Below, piece by piece: positions 54,963-64,000 of a stretch of 64,000 nt of DNA (position 1 is the first letter of the stretch; each line of letters opens with the position of its first letter). Where the stretch lies: the NCBI GenBank assembly GCA_964035795.1, contig OZ038322.1, positions 21,561,918-21,625,917 on the forward strand. Reading direction: 5' to 3'. The notes below the pieces were generated by a model that made no database searches, had not been told where the DNA came from, and saw only the letters and a program-made list of their open reading frames with translations. The position numbers were made by a program, and so were the translations under genes. The stretch is from Pterobdella sp. o SKG-2022. Its lineage: Eukaryota; Annelida; Clitellata; Hirudinida; Piscicolidae.

Positions 54963-57767
54963 ATGCCTCAATATTTTAAAACAGATGATTTTATCAGTAA
55001 AATGGTTGATAGAGTGCGTTGTAGTAAAGATATAGGAACTTGCGCTGGTGTATTAAGAATATTAGATGCTCGTTCTGGGTGAAAATTTTGTTCTTTATAT
55101 ACAATTCATTTTGATGTTTAATAGAAAAAATAAGAAATTCAATATCATGAATAAAATTTTTAGTATCACAATTTTTTAGAAATGGAGATTCTACAAAACC
55201 AGATCGTTTCACATTGAGTTTTCCCTATGGAGGATTGTATATAAATTGTAATAAATAAAAAAATTACGCAGGCAATATATATTTTCAATGAATATTTTCA
55301 GGGGAAGTTATATTCAATATAAATTATCCTGAACAACCACCAGACTTCATTTTCCTAGATAATTCTAGTTTTTTCAATCCAGCTATTTCAAAGTTAAAAG
55401 TTTGTTTTTCAAGATTTTATTCAAGGTTTTCACATTGTTTTATATGCATCAATTTTGTTCACAATTTTCTAGACTTTAACTATTTGGAGATCTACAGATG
55501 AAGATGCATTATTAAATCTTCTTAGAGAGCTTGTAGAACAGTTTAAACAACAACAGTTTTCTATGTTAGAAACATCACTTCTTGCAACTGAGTTGAAGGA
55601 TCTTTTGAGTTACAAAAAAGATTATAATTCACAACTTATAGCAGAAAATCAAAATTGTCCATTGGAAGTTGAGTCATATGTTGGATCATTAGAATCAAAT
55701 GTGGAGGTTATGCTCTGAAATTTCATTCATTTTTTTAAATTTTTTTTAGATGATTTAACTTTTTTTTCAATTATTGGATTCATTTCAGTTTTCCTATTTT
55801 AAATCAATCTTATTTTTGCCAAGTCTGAAGATAATGGTATTATAAATTAAAAATGAAAAATCTATTTCAATAAAATTCAATTTTTATAATACTTATAGCT
55901 AATTAAGTTAATTATGAAAACAAAATTTTAATAATATCTTCACAAAAACAGAATCAAATCCATGTTATGACAAGAATACCTATACTTTTACAAAACCCAT
56001 CCAACATTTCAACTCAGGTATTTTGAAGGCATTTTGTACATAGTTATGGTTTCATTAAATTTCTAAACAATATAGTGTAAGGTCAACAAACAAAAAGTAT
56101 TTATTTTTAAAGAGACAGGAATCTTTTCGTAAGCTTACATTATCAAGTGGTCTTTATTTTGATAAATACTTTGTGTTTGTTGACCTTACAATTTGATTCA
56201 GGCTATTGAACTTTATCTAGGCAATATCTTCCTGAGTTTTGTTCACCATTATGATTCAATGCATGCTCGATCACATTGGTCATTTTGTTTGTGATTCCAG
56301 GATAAAGAGAAGATTTTGGTGCTGTTGACTTATGGAGAAGCTACTCCTAATGATCCCACTTGCCAAGTGTTTCCTACACCGAGACTTGAAAAGTTTATTT
56401 TATACCTTATTTGCTTTAACATAAGTTCATACATGTCTTATTCATAATATCTATCTATAACAATATTATGAGCTACTGTAAAAATATTCCTATTTTAAAT
56501 CAATGGTTTTATATCATCTACTTGTCATGAATAGAGTTTGAAGCATCAATTAAAACGATTTTAAATGCTCATTAATTATAGTTTAAAGCTTTTCAATTTT
56601 TTAAAAAAATCAGACCAACCTAGTTCAAATTCAACTGCTAAAAATTTTAGTATAAAAGTAGAACAACCTTAATAACACAGTTTCACTAAATCGATCAATA
56701 ATTTATATCAAACATAAAACTTTTTAAAATAATAATAATTTTTTCAAAAAAAATAATATACGAAGTTTTTTTTCATTCATAATGTATGTGCATAACAACA
56801 AAAAAAGGCCAGGTCATTATTCTTTGTAAAATAAAAGATATCCATAATATAATATAATGATGATGGAACATTTTCTACTATACAGAATATTGGCGACTCA
56901 GAACAGCATATCGATTGCCCCACTCAATAGACTGCCCAATATGCTTGAATATGTGCTTCATGTTACCGACAATATCAAAGCATTTGTGCGGAATATACTT
57001 TTAGTTTTTGATTCATAATCTTCCTAACATTTTTAAATTTAGTTTTTTTCAATACGAATTGATCCTGAAAAATGTCTTTATTTGTTAAATAGCTGTTTTC
57101 ATAATAGAATTTTATATTTGAAATAGTTGGAAGACATGAAGGTTGGAGTAGAAAAGAGAAGAACGTATGTTGAATCTCTTGTTTCAAGCTTCTCGAGGTT
57201 TTGCATTTTTAATTATTTTATAGATTTCTAATAAATCAGCTTAAAATGTAACTGTTTGCTTGTTATGCGTGTATGTGGTGTCTCGGTGGCTACTATCCTT
57301 CAGTGTTGTAAAATGAATTCTACAATGAATATTTCAAAGTTTCTCAGTATATTTTGTATTAACTAGGTGATATCTGCAGAATAATAATACTTGGTGTCAA
57401 ATCATAGATAGAATACACCAACTTTCATAACTATATTGAAAGATGTCAATCATTAACACTGAAATAACATCCTTTTTAGCCATGTCATAGAGTATGACAA
57501 CACTAACTTCCATAGTGTCAGTCTGCTCTGTTCAATTCAGAAGAGTCACATGCTTCTTAACGGTAGGTCTGCTTTAAACTTTTAGCAAAATTTTGTTCTA
57601 TTTAATAAGAAGTTGTCTTCAGGAATAACCATGAAACAATATATATTTTTCAAATTTATTTTGATTCTATCCATTATTATTTCTATACGTGCCACATATT
57701 CACTGCAAAAAAATATAGTTTTAAAAACTCTGTTCCTGAGTTCCAGCTGTCGTCGTTGCTTTGGTAG
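54963..57767 (+). CDS. BABAM2: BRISC and BRCA1-A complex member 2 (BRE/BRCC45), 10 exons, about 360 aa
   Basis: BRE is the UEV-fold scaffold that holds the deubiquitinase core BRCC36 with Abraxas-type and MERIT40 subunits in the BRCA1-A (nuclear DNA repair) and BRISC (cytoplasmic) complexes. Exons: 54963-55078, 55180-55247, 55302-55399, 55473-55706, 55952-56017, 56301-56392, 56886-56985, 57127-57197, 57480-57562 and about 57613-57767 (TAG). They join in phase into about 360 residues (human about 383). Family matches include FPYGGLYINWEVIFNINYPE followed by QPPDFIF (residues 70-79 YPEQPPDFIF), LRELVEQFKQQQF, EKRRTYVESL, HVIEYD and the C-terminus KNSVPEFQ. No catalytic cysteine is expected in this family. 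The last acceptor is ambiguous (57,610 or 57,613), and the donor after residue 258 (GTGCGG) is weak. An in-frame ATG at 54,882 would add 27 residues; I chose 54,963 because its length before GVLRI matches the family. Confidence 0.88.
56076..56190. mobile_element. Small MITE-like palindromic element in a BABAM2 intron
   Basis: Two 29-bp terminal inverted repeats, starting TGTAAGGTCAACAAACA and ending in TATTTAT, flank a 57-bp core. They match with one mismatch (A versus C at position 18). The outer ends are TGTAAGG and CCTTACA. I found no convincing target-site duplication. It sits in the intron between exons 5 and 6. A non-autonomous DNA transposon is the most natural reading; a transcribed hairpin is another. 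Confidence 0.72.
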
Positions 57768-57868
57768 AGCGCAATGTTTTTGTTCGTCAATCGTGTTCGA
57801 ATATGACCATGGCAACAAAAAAAAAATATTATTATTTATTTATTTATATATACATATATATTTTACTA

Positions 57869-57874
57869 AATAAA
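57869..57874 (+). terminator. Candidate BABAM2 polyadenylation signal
   Basis: A canonical AATAAA lies 102 bp after the TAG stop, just before the repeat-rich 3' flank of the neighbouring retrotransposon. Other AATAAA hexamers follow at about 57,907-57,940, so the exact site is not fixed. Confidence 0.55.
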
Positions 57875-57889
57875 GTTGTATAGAAAATT

Positions 57890-58057
57890 ATCATAAGAAG
57901 AGATGAAAATAAATATTATCATGCAATAAATCAATAAATAAGAATGAATAAACTATAATAGTAATGATAATAATAATAGTAATAATAGAAGAACAAAATA
58001 AAAGTAAAATATTAAATGAATAGAAATAAATAAGATGAAATAAAGATAAAATAGCTC
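57890..58057. repeat. AT-rich ATA/AATA repeat tail
   Basis: Imperfect AATA/ATAATA/GTAATAATA units lie at the 3' end of the minus-strand LINE. RTE-type elements commonly end in short tandem repeats, and this tract fits that role. Confidence 0.6.
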
Positions 58058-58981
58058 TTATCTGTGTGTTCTTGTGTGGCTGATCAGACCGATTTGCGCC
58101 AGAAAACCTCTTCTGCATGTTTGGCACCAGTGTGTGGGAAGTCTCTCTGGTGCACCTTCTCCAGCTTTGCGTCTTATGCGTTTTAATTTTCCAGCGTTAA
58201 GACGGTTTTCTTCTGAGAGGAGTGCACCATTACTGATCAATCTACGCCAAGCGGGCCTGTAAGAGGCAGCTTTTTCCCACGCAGTGACGTCTATATTGAA
58301 GTCCTTTAAATTTGACCTAAAACAATCTTTATAACGTTTGCGTGAGGCTCCATTTTGACCATTTTTGAGCCGACCGTAGAAGAGTTGTTTGGGAATTCTA
58401 GAGCCCGCCATACGAGATACATGACCAGCCCATTGTATCTGTGCCTTACGCATCATCGTAATAACACTGGGAAGGTTTGTCTTCTCTAATACTTCAGTGT
58501 CTGGGACAAAGTCATTCCAGCGTATATTAAGAATTCTGCGAAGACACCGAGTATGGAATTGTTGGAGTTGTTTCTCGTGGCGTCTGTATACTGTCCATGC
58601 TTCGCAGCCATATAGTAGTGTGGTCAATACTACGGCTTTAAAGACTTTAACTCTCGTGGACTGTGATATCCCTCTTCTCTCCCACACCTTTTTCCTCAAT
58701 CTTCCAAAAGCAGAGCTGGCTTTGGCAATTCGGTTTTTGATCTCATCATCAATGTTTGTACGACGAAAAAGTGTACTGCCTAGATAAGTGAAGTTGTAAA
58801 CTGCTTGTAACCTTTGTCCTTTCACTAAAATGTGTGGTTTGTGGTAAGGTTTTTCTGGGGCAGGTTGAAACATCACTTCCGTTTTTTGGGCGTTGATGAT
58901 CAAACCGAAGTCGTCACAAGCGAATGAGAATTGATCTACTTCCCGTTGCATCTCTTGCTCAGTCGCAGCTTGAGCGCACAA
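58058..58981 (-). pseudogene. LINE fragment: reverse transcriptase C-terminus and zinc finger
   Basis: A 307-codon open stretch begins immediately after the FADD catalytic motif and continues through the thumb/connector region to the stop. Conserved blocks are ACDDFGLIINAQKTEVMF, TYLGSTLFRRTNIDDEIKNR, RKKVWERRGISQSTRVKVFK and the final CQTCRRGFLAQIGLISH. The final residues form a C2H2-like finger (C-x2-C...H-x3-H) often seen at the end of this LINE type and thought to bind nucleic acid. It is the longest undamaged part of the element. Confidence 0.85.
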
Positions 58982-59230
58982 TCATCAGCAAACAAAAGAT
59001 CTCTAATTTTAGTCTCGTTCACTTTTGAGAGAGCCTGAAACGTTTGAGGTTGAAAAGATTCCCATCGTACCGATAGCTAATTGGAATGCCAGTTGAACTG
59101 TCTTTGAAAGCCTCCATCGGCATTGCTGCAAACATCATGCTGAACAGTGTTGGGGCTAAGACACAGCCCTGCTTGACTCCGTTGGTCAACTGAAAGGGTT
59201 CTGAGCTTTCACCATCGTTGAGCTACCATG

Positions 59231-60139
59231 TCATCGTGAAAGACGGACCATTTTTACAAATTTTTCTGGACAACCAAATTTTACTAGGATTTTCCATAAA
59301 CCTTCTCTGCTTACTGAGTCGTAAGCTTTGTTGAGGTCAAAAAAAGTGATATAGAAGTCTTGGCGTTGTCTCATACTTTTCTCCTGAAGTTGGCGTGTTG
59401 CAAAGATCATGTCAATGGTTCTTCTGCCAGTTTGGAATCCACATTGACTCTCAAGTAGGTGATCTTGCTCTAGGTGCTTCAGTAGGCGGTTCAAGAGAAC
59501 ACGAGCCAAGATCTTTCCCGCAATTGAGAGAAGAGAGATGCCTCTATGATTGTCGCATGTACGTTTTTTTCCTTTTCCTTTATAGATGTGTACAATGGTA
59601 GCGTCTTTAAATGCTTGTGGGAGCGTTTCTTTTTCCCATTGCGAACGAAACAAATCAGTGAATCTGCTGGTGAGTGAAATACCACCTGATATGAATGTTT
59701 CTGCCGGTATAGCATCAGGACCTGGAGCTTTACCTGTTGACATATGCTTAATGGCTCTGGTGATTTCATCAACAGATAGAAGTGCATCAAGATCTTTGTT
59801 TATTTCCACCTGGAGAAGGCGTTGAATCGCTTCGTCGTTAACCTTTGATGGTCGATTAAGAACGCCATTAAAATGTTCGGCCCATTTTTCTAAAATTCCT
59901 TTCTTATCAGTGATCAGCTTTGAACCATCAGCACTCAGTATAGGTGTATTTTTTGATGAATGTGGTCCATAGAGGCACTTGAGAGCATCATAAAAACGCC
60001 TCATGTCATGGCTGTCAGCATAACCTTGTATTTCTTCGGCTTTTTGGCTGAGCCATGTGTTTTGCAGATTTCGAAGCTTTTTTTTGACTTTAGCGCATAT
60101 TGGCAAAGGCATTTTTCTTTGATTCCGATTTTGGGTCAT
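59231..60139 (-). pseudogene. LINE fragment: reverse transcriptase N-terminus and palm
   Basis: A 302-codon open stretch contains the pre-RT region, HMSTGKAPGPDAIPAETF, YKGKGKKRTCDNHRGISLLS and ESQCGFQTGRRTIDMIFATR, then the first catalytic box FFDLNKAYDSV. It ends in a frameshift just after KFVKMVR. The reading continues in other frames to FADD near 58,980, with at least one more frame change near 59,060. Confidence 0.85.
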
Positions 60140-61447
60140 TTTGGTGAGCTCTGAATAATTGGCGTTTCTCTTTCAACATGGTTTGAATAAAAATATCATT
60201 TTCATCAAACCAATCTTGATTTTTCCTGGAGATTGAGCCAAGGGCTTGTAATGCGGAAGAATAAATCGTTTCTTTCATAAACTCCCAGTCGTTGCTTTCA
60301 ACCCTTGAGAGTTCGTGTTCAAGATTGATTGCAAATTCCTGTTGAACCTTGGGGATTTTCAACTGTGACATCTAGCCGCTTTAAAGATTTTTGTCCTTGA
60401 GGTCTTCTCATAGGAATAACTTGCAACTTGGTTTTGGAAATTATAAGCCGATGATCTGTCCAACATTCCGCTCCACACATAGATTTGGTTACTTTTACAT
60501 CTTGTCGGTCTTTGAATCTAACAATGATGAAGTCATTGAAATGCCAATGCCTAGAGCGAGGGTGCATCCAGGAAGTCTTTTTGCGGGTTGGAAGGCGAAA
60601 CAGAGTGTTTGTCCAAATGAGTCCAAATGCTGTACAGGTTTTAAGCAGACGTAAATCATTACTATTACACTTGCCAATTCCATGATAACCTAAGACTCCT
60701 TCCCAAGCATGGTGGTCCTTGTCAACACGAGCATTAAAATCCCCGAGTAGGATGAGTTTATCCTATTGCGAAACTGTGGAAATAAAAGCTTCCAATTCTT
60801 CATAAAATTTGTCTTTGACATCATCTGGATTAGTCATAGTGGGGGCGTATGCACTTATGAGTGTAGCAGTTCTTTTTTTTACCCAGAGGAAGTTTGAGTT
60901 TCATTAAACGATCATTTAAGCTTTCAGGAAGATCATCTAGTTTCTTCACAAGCTGGTTTTTGATGGCAAAACCGACTCCAGCTTCGCGTCGTTCACCACT
61001 TTTTCTTCCACTCCAGAAAAAGGTATAGCCACCACCAATTTCAGTAAGTTGTCCTTTGTCTGAGAGACGGGTTTCACTGAGAGCATTTATGTCAACTTGA
61101 TAACGCCCAAGTTCTCTGGCTATCAGAGCAGTTCTGCGTTCTGGTCTTTCAGAACTGATAGAGTCTATTAAGGTTCTAACATTCCAAAATTCTAGAATTA
61201 AGTTGAGTAATTTTTTAGTCTGACCGCAAGGATTGGAAAACTCGCCACCTGCGGTTTGCTGGCCAAGTAAACTAGAACAGGCTATTTTTGGAGCACCTTT
61301 TCTAGCTCCATCTTCATGCAAGGAGGCAAGCAGAGCTATCCTGTAGAGGGCTGCTTGGTCGCTCAGGAGGCTGCCGGACTTAGCTGCTGTTCTAGATTCA
61401 GAAAAGAACGACCATATGGCCTGAGCCGCTTGTGTGTAGGTTTGCAA
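60090..61447 (-). pseudogene. LINE fragment: endonuclease region, multiply broken
   Basis: Minus-strand pieces at 61,447-60,880 (NVRTL, ALSETRLSDKGQ), 60,875-60,355 (ISAYAPT, GDFNARVDKDHHAWEG, CWTDHRLIISKTKL) and 60,371-60,090 (linker to the RT) lie in three different frames. One in-frame TAG lies at 60,763-60,765, just before DKLILLGDFN. The key endonuclease motifs can still be read, but no single frame spans them. Confidence 0.8.
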
Positions 61448-61930
61448 CTACAACTTCCAGTGATTTCGCACCTGCTGCTTCGTCACTCTTCTAACGCCAC
61501 AGGGTTTGGTAAATTAAATGGTCTTTGTTGCCATGACCTGCGCTGTAATGAGATTTAAGTGAAGAAGTCTTACGCAGCACCGACCTCACTATCGTCCAGA
61601 CAGGCTTGAGCCAGCGGCAAAACTGGGTCAAGACAGCTGGAAGCTAGTCTGGATGCAGGAGCTGCTGGAGAGACGAGCTAATGCATTATCTAACCGCCTA
61701 AGGGGCTCCACTCCTGATTTGGGATAGGGCTTACTCTCTTAGCCTTTGCTCTTAACGAGGAGCTAAACCACAAGGCAGCGGTATCAGAGGGTAGTTTTTA
61801 GTGATTTTAAGGTTGCACAACCACCGGTATTTTTATAGAGATACCATCTCGAGGAAGGCTGTCAAACAAGGCTGAAGAGCCCTTCCCACCTTTTTCATAT
61901 TTGAGTAATCGGTTTTCCGAACGAAACTGC

Positions 61931-62075
61931 CCGGTTTATATGATATAATAATAATATTACAATATAATATAATATAAAACTGAAAAAAATAATATAATAT
62001 GAAAGAATAATAATAAAATAATATAATAATAATACAATATACTAATAATATAATAACAATAATAATATAGTAAAT
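61931..62075. repeat. (TAATA)-type array
   Basis: Imperfect TAATA/AATATAATA units separate the probable LINE 5' region from the GC-rich block to its right. Similar units recur at 62,400-62,545. Confidence 0.85.
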
Positions 62076-62404
62076 TTTGGGCATGACGTTAAACTGAACC
62101 GAAGACAGTGTTTCCCTTTCGAGATTGCTTTCCTGTTATAACCTGGATAACAGTAGACTTCGGTAACAGGTATCGACAAACTGATATCCTGGTATCGTTG
62201 TCATTTGGCTTGGCGGAGGATCATTCTTTATTGACAACGGCAAGGCAAACTGCCCAAGTGTGGGAACGGCGGTTCTTGAAATCTGATAGTTTCAAGTTGG
62301 ACGTTAGCTTGGGCTGGCAGTTCTATGAAAACTTTGTCCCAACTAAAAATGGCTTTCATTAGCCGACTGCTGTATACCCCAGCTACTGGGACGCCTACAG
62401 CAAT
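62076..62404. repeat. Unidentified GC-rich interspersed repeat
   Basis: About 330 bp of distinctly GC-richer sequence is flanked on both sides by TAATA-type arrays. Internal features are a palindrome CTGTTATAACCTGGATAACAG at 62,133-62,153 and a terminal part CCCAGCTACTGGGACGCCTACAG at 62,378-62,400 with a self-complementary CCCAGCTACTGGG. No RNA polymerase III boxes or coding frame were recognised. It could be the distal 5' part of the adjacent LINE cut by a repeat expansion, or a separate non-autonomous element. Confidence 0.5.
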
Positions 62405-63020
62405 ATAATCTAATATGGATATTATTATTTATTATTTATGAGAATAATAACATAATATAAAAAAGATAATATAATATAGCAACAACAATAATATAATATA
62501 ATAATAATATAGCATAATAATAATATAATTATATATATGCGTATATAATTTTTTAAAATAACATTTCAAACAAAGTGTTTATAAAATTGAAAAGTTCACA
62601 TTTTTCATAAAAATATGCCCACAAAATTTCTAACATTTTCGCCAACCTTTCTATCAACCATCAATTAATGGGGAAAAAAAATCTAAAAAGTTAAAGAAAA
62701 GTCCAACCCCCTCATCCAAACATCAACCAAAAAATATTTAAAGAAAGTTCAACCCCTTCATCCAAACAAAATAAACCCATCTCTCAACTAAAAAATATTA
62801 AAAAAAAATAATAAAATAAAAGGAGAAAAAAGAATTGTTAAAATTTTGGGAGAATAATTTTATGAATATGTGAACTTTTAAAATTTATAAAAAGTTTTTT
62901 ATTATATTGTTTGCATTTAATACAATTTAAATTTTATGCTGAAACAAGAAAAAGGTTAAGACAAAAATAAAATATTAAAAAGTGAAATATTATTAAAAAG
63001 TAAGATATTATTGAAGATTG
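62405..63020. other. AT-rich spacer between two retrotransposons
   Basis: This contains TAATA/ATA repeats to 62,545 and a local duplication of a CAACCCCCTCATCCAAAC-type segment (about 62,703 and 62,751). No gene is seen. Confidence 0.6.
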
Positions 63021-63023
63021 AAA

Positions 63024-64000
63024 AGGGATTTGTATTTGTATTTGTATTTGTAGGGCGCGCAGTTTGCAAACTAGGTTTGCTGCAGAGGCGCTGTTCTAAT
63101 CAGAAGGGCTATGAGAAAGAAATTTGGCTATAAAGATGCGTTTTTAAACGCTTGCGAAAAATTTTAAGAGAAGGTGAAAGACGGACATTAAGTGGAAGAG
63201 AGTTCCATAAGTGAGGGGCGATATGCGAGAAGGAGCGATGTAAGAAAGGTTTAGAAGAGACAGGCTGATGTAGGCATAAACCAGTGTTGGAAGACCTGAG
63301 AGACTCAGAAGTCTGTCTGATGGAAAGACGGTCATATAAATAAGCTGGCTGATTAAAGTATAAGATGTTAGCCGTGAGCCATAGCAACTTGAACTGGGCT
63401 CTTAGTACGACCGGCAGCCAATGGAGGCGATCGAGACAGGTGTGAGATGAAGAATAGTAGTCGGCTTGAAGAGCGGTTTTAGCAGCGCGATTTTGGAGAG
63501 ATTGCAACTTAGAAATAAGACAGTTCGGGAGTCGACAAAGAAGAGAGTTACAGTAATCAATCCTTGAAAGAACTAAAGAGATGATCAGAGCAACGGCAGT
63601 GTCAAAGGGTAGGAACTTGCGTGCCTGTCTGATCGCATGGAGATGAAAGTTGGATGATTGTATGATCTGAGAGACAAAGTGTGTAAAGTTGAGTCTAGAA
63701 TCAAGAGTTACACCTAGTATCTTCAGTTTGGACGTTACGGAAAGAGTAGTGCTGTCAAAGATTACTTCAGTGGGAAGATTGGATTTGGAAAGGAGTATGG
63801 GACTGCCGACAAACATCACTTCGCTTTTGTTAGGATTCAACATGAGGTGATTGTTAGAAAACCAAAGATTGAGCTCAGTGATGCATTCAGATATCTTAGT
63901 GAGGCTGGGATGAGGATCAAGGTAAGAAGCGCCTGTAAAGAGGGTAATATCATCAGCAAACTGATGATATAGAACGTCGTGCTTCTGTATGATCTCGCTA
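63024..64000 (-). mobile_element. 3' end of a CR1/L2-like non-LTR retrotransposon
   Basis: The element enters from the right edge and ends at about 63,024 in a short tandem tail, AAATAC x4 on the minus strand (TTTGTA units at 63,027-63,051). The 3' UTR is GC-rich, with a hairpin GCAAACCTAGTTTGC at 63,067-63,081. Tail and 3' hairpin are typical of CR1/L2-type LINEs. The 5' part lies outside the window. Confidence 0.8.
63109..64000 (-). CDS. Reverse transcriptase C-terminal part of CR1/L2-like LINE (partial, runs off window)
   Basis: This is one uninterrupted minus-strand frame of about 297 codons from the window edge to the stop at 63,109. It contains the catalytic box HQFADDITLFTG, then LNPNKSEVMF, LKILGVTLDSRLNF, LSRIDYCNSLLCRLP and LDRLHWLPVVLRAQFKLLWL, and the conserved end HLWNSLPLNVRLSPSLKIFR. 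The order matches the RT thumb and C-terminal domain of CR1/L2/Rex-group LINEs. The absence of any stop or frameshift suggests a recent, possibly active copy. The start codon and endonuclease lie beyond the window. Confidence 0.85.
   Translation of the reverse strand, partial: SEIIQKHDVLYHQFADDITLFTGASYLDPHPSLTKISECITELNLWFSNNHLMLNPNKSEVMFVGSPILLSKSNLPTEVIFDSTTLSVTSKLKILGVTLDSRLNFTHFVSQIIQSSNFHLHAIRQARKFLPFDTAVALIISLVLSRIDYCNSLLCRLPNCLISKLQSLQNRAAKTALQADYYSSSHTCLDRLHWLPVVLRAQFKLLWLTANILYFNQPAYLYDRLSIRQTSESLRSSNTGLCLHQPVSSKPFLHRSFSHIAPHLWNSLPLNVRLSPSLKIFRKRLKTHLYSQISFS

Larger units (their letters stand above)
58058..61930 (-). mobile_element. Decayed RTE-like non-LTR retrotransposon (LINE)
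   Basis: In minus-strand order it encodes an apurinic-type endonuclease (start of homology FWNVRTLIDS; SETR, GDFNARVD and WTDHRLI motifs, 61.2-60.4 kb) and a reverse transcriptase (APGPDAIPAE, ESQCGF, FFDLNKAYDSV, LLFADD). The C-terminal domain (YLGSTLFRR, LYGCEAWTVY, QWAGHVSRM) ends in a C2H2-like finger WCQTCRRGF...SHTRTH. This architecture is typical of RTE-type elements related to the craniofacial development protein 2-like family. It is broken in at least six places, so it is a dead copy: an A-run frameshift near 60,875, a TAG stop at 60,763-60,765, frameshifts near 60,355, 60,105 and 59,235, and a 2-nt insertion at the catalytic FADD near 58,977. The 5' end is approximate: GC-rich sequence without open frame runs to about 61,930 and may be the 5' UTR. 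It lies directly 3' of BABAM2, tail to tail. Confidence 0.85.

Noticed and set aside
57624..57873. Plus-strand frame continuing from the CTTCAG acceptor through a hydrophobic stretch
   Set aside because: The alternative frame gives the conserved BRE C-terminus (KNSVPEFQ) and a clean stop, so this frame is a shadow.

Overview
This is nuclear DNA from an AT-rich animal, not a microbe. Evidence: genes split by GT-AG introns, animal-only protein families (anosmin-1, PTP-PEST, the BRCA1-A/BRISC subunit BRE), a tRNA-derived SINE, two non-LTR retrotransposons and long microsatellites. Reconstructed reading frames use the standard code. I cannot name the phylum from this window; a lophotrochozoan or other AT-rich invertebrate is only a guess.

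Layout. (1) About 1-41.4 kb is dominated by one very large minus-strand gene that I identify as an anosmin-1 (ANOS1/KAL1) homologue. A signal-peptide exon at 41,279-41,425 ends in the start of the Cys-rich region, a WAP exon lies at 5,092-5,209, and a fibronectin III exon lies at about 1,625-1,752. The 3' part runs off the left edge, and the exon(s) for the rest of the Cys-rich region were not found. Its introns hold a 1,045-bp (CA)n array, a SINE and several unassigned exon-like GC islands. (2) 41.4-47.1 kb looks intergenic and holds (GATA)n and (CA)n. (3) 47,118-54,699 (minus) is a complete 14-exon gene for a compact PTP-PEST-family (PTPN12/18/22) tyrosine phosphatase. I joined its exons by phase into a 380-residue protein with all catalytic motifs and the C-terminal homology motif. 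(4) 54,963-57,767 (plus) is a 10-exon BABAM2 (BRE/BRCC45) gene of about 360 residues, head-to-head with the phosphatase across a 263-bp gap that probably acts as a bidirectional promoter. A 115-bp MITE-like palindrome sits in one of its introns. (5) 57.9-62.4 kb is a decayed minus-strand RTE-like LINE with (TAATA)-type repeats and an unidentified GC-rich repeat. (6) 63.0-64.0 kb is the 3' end of a second non-LTR element (CR1/L2-like) that is still open to the window edge.

The phosphatase, the BRCA1-A/BRISC scaffold and the extracellular anosmin are not expected to form one pathway. Their adjacency looks like ordinary genome organisation, except for the shared phosphatase/BABAM2 promoter region. 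I found no undescribed molecular system. The most unusual items are the very short PTP-PEST linker, a GC-type splice donor placed exactly at the catalytic cysteine, the kilobase-scale (CA)n array, and several exon-like islands that remain unassigned.
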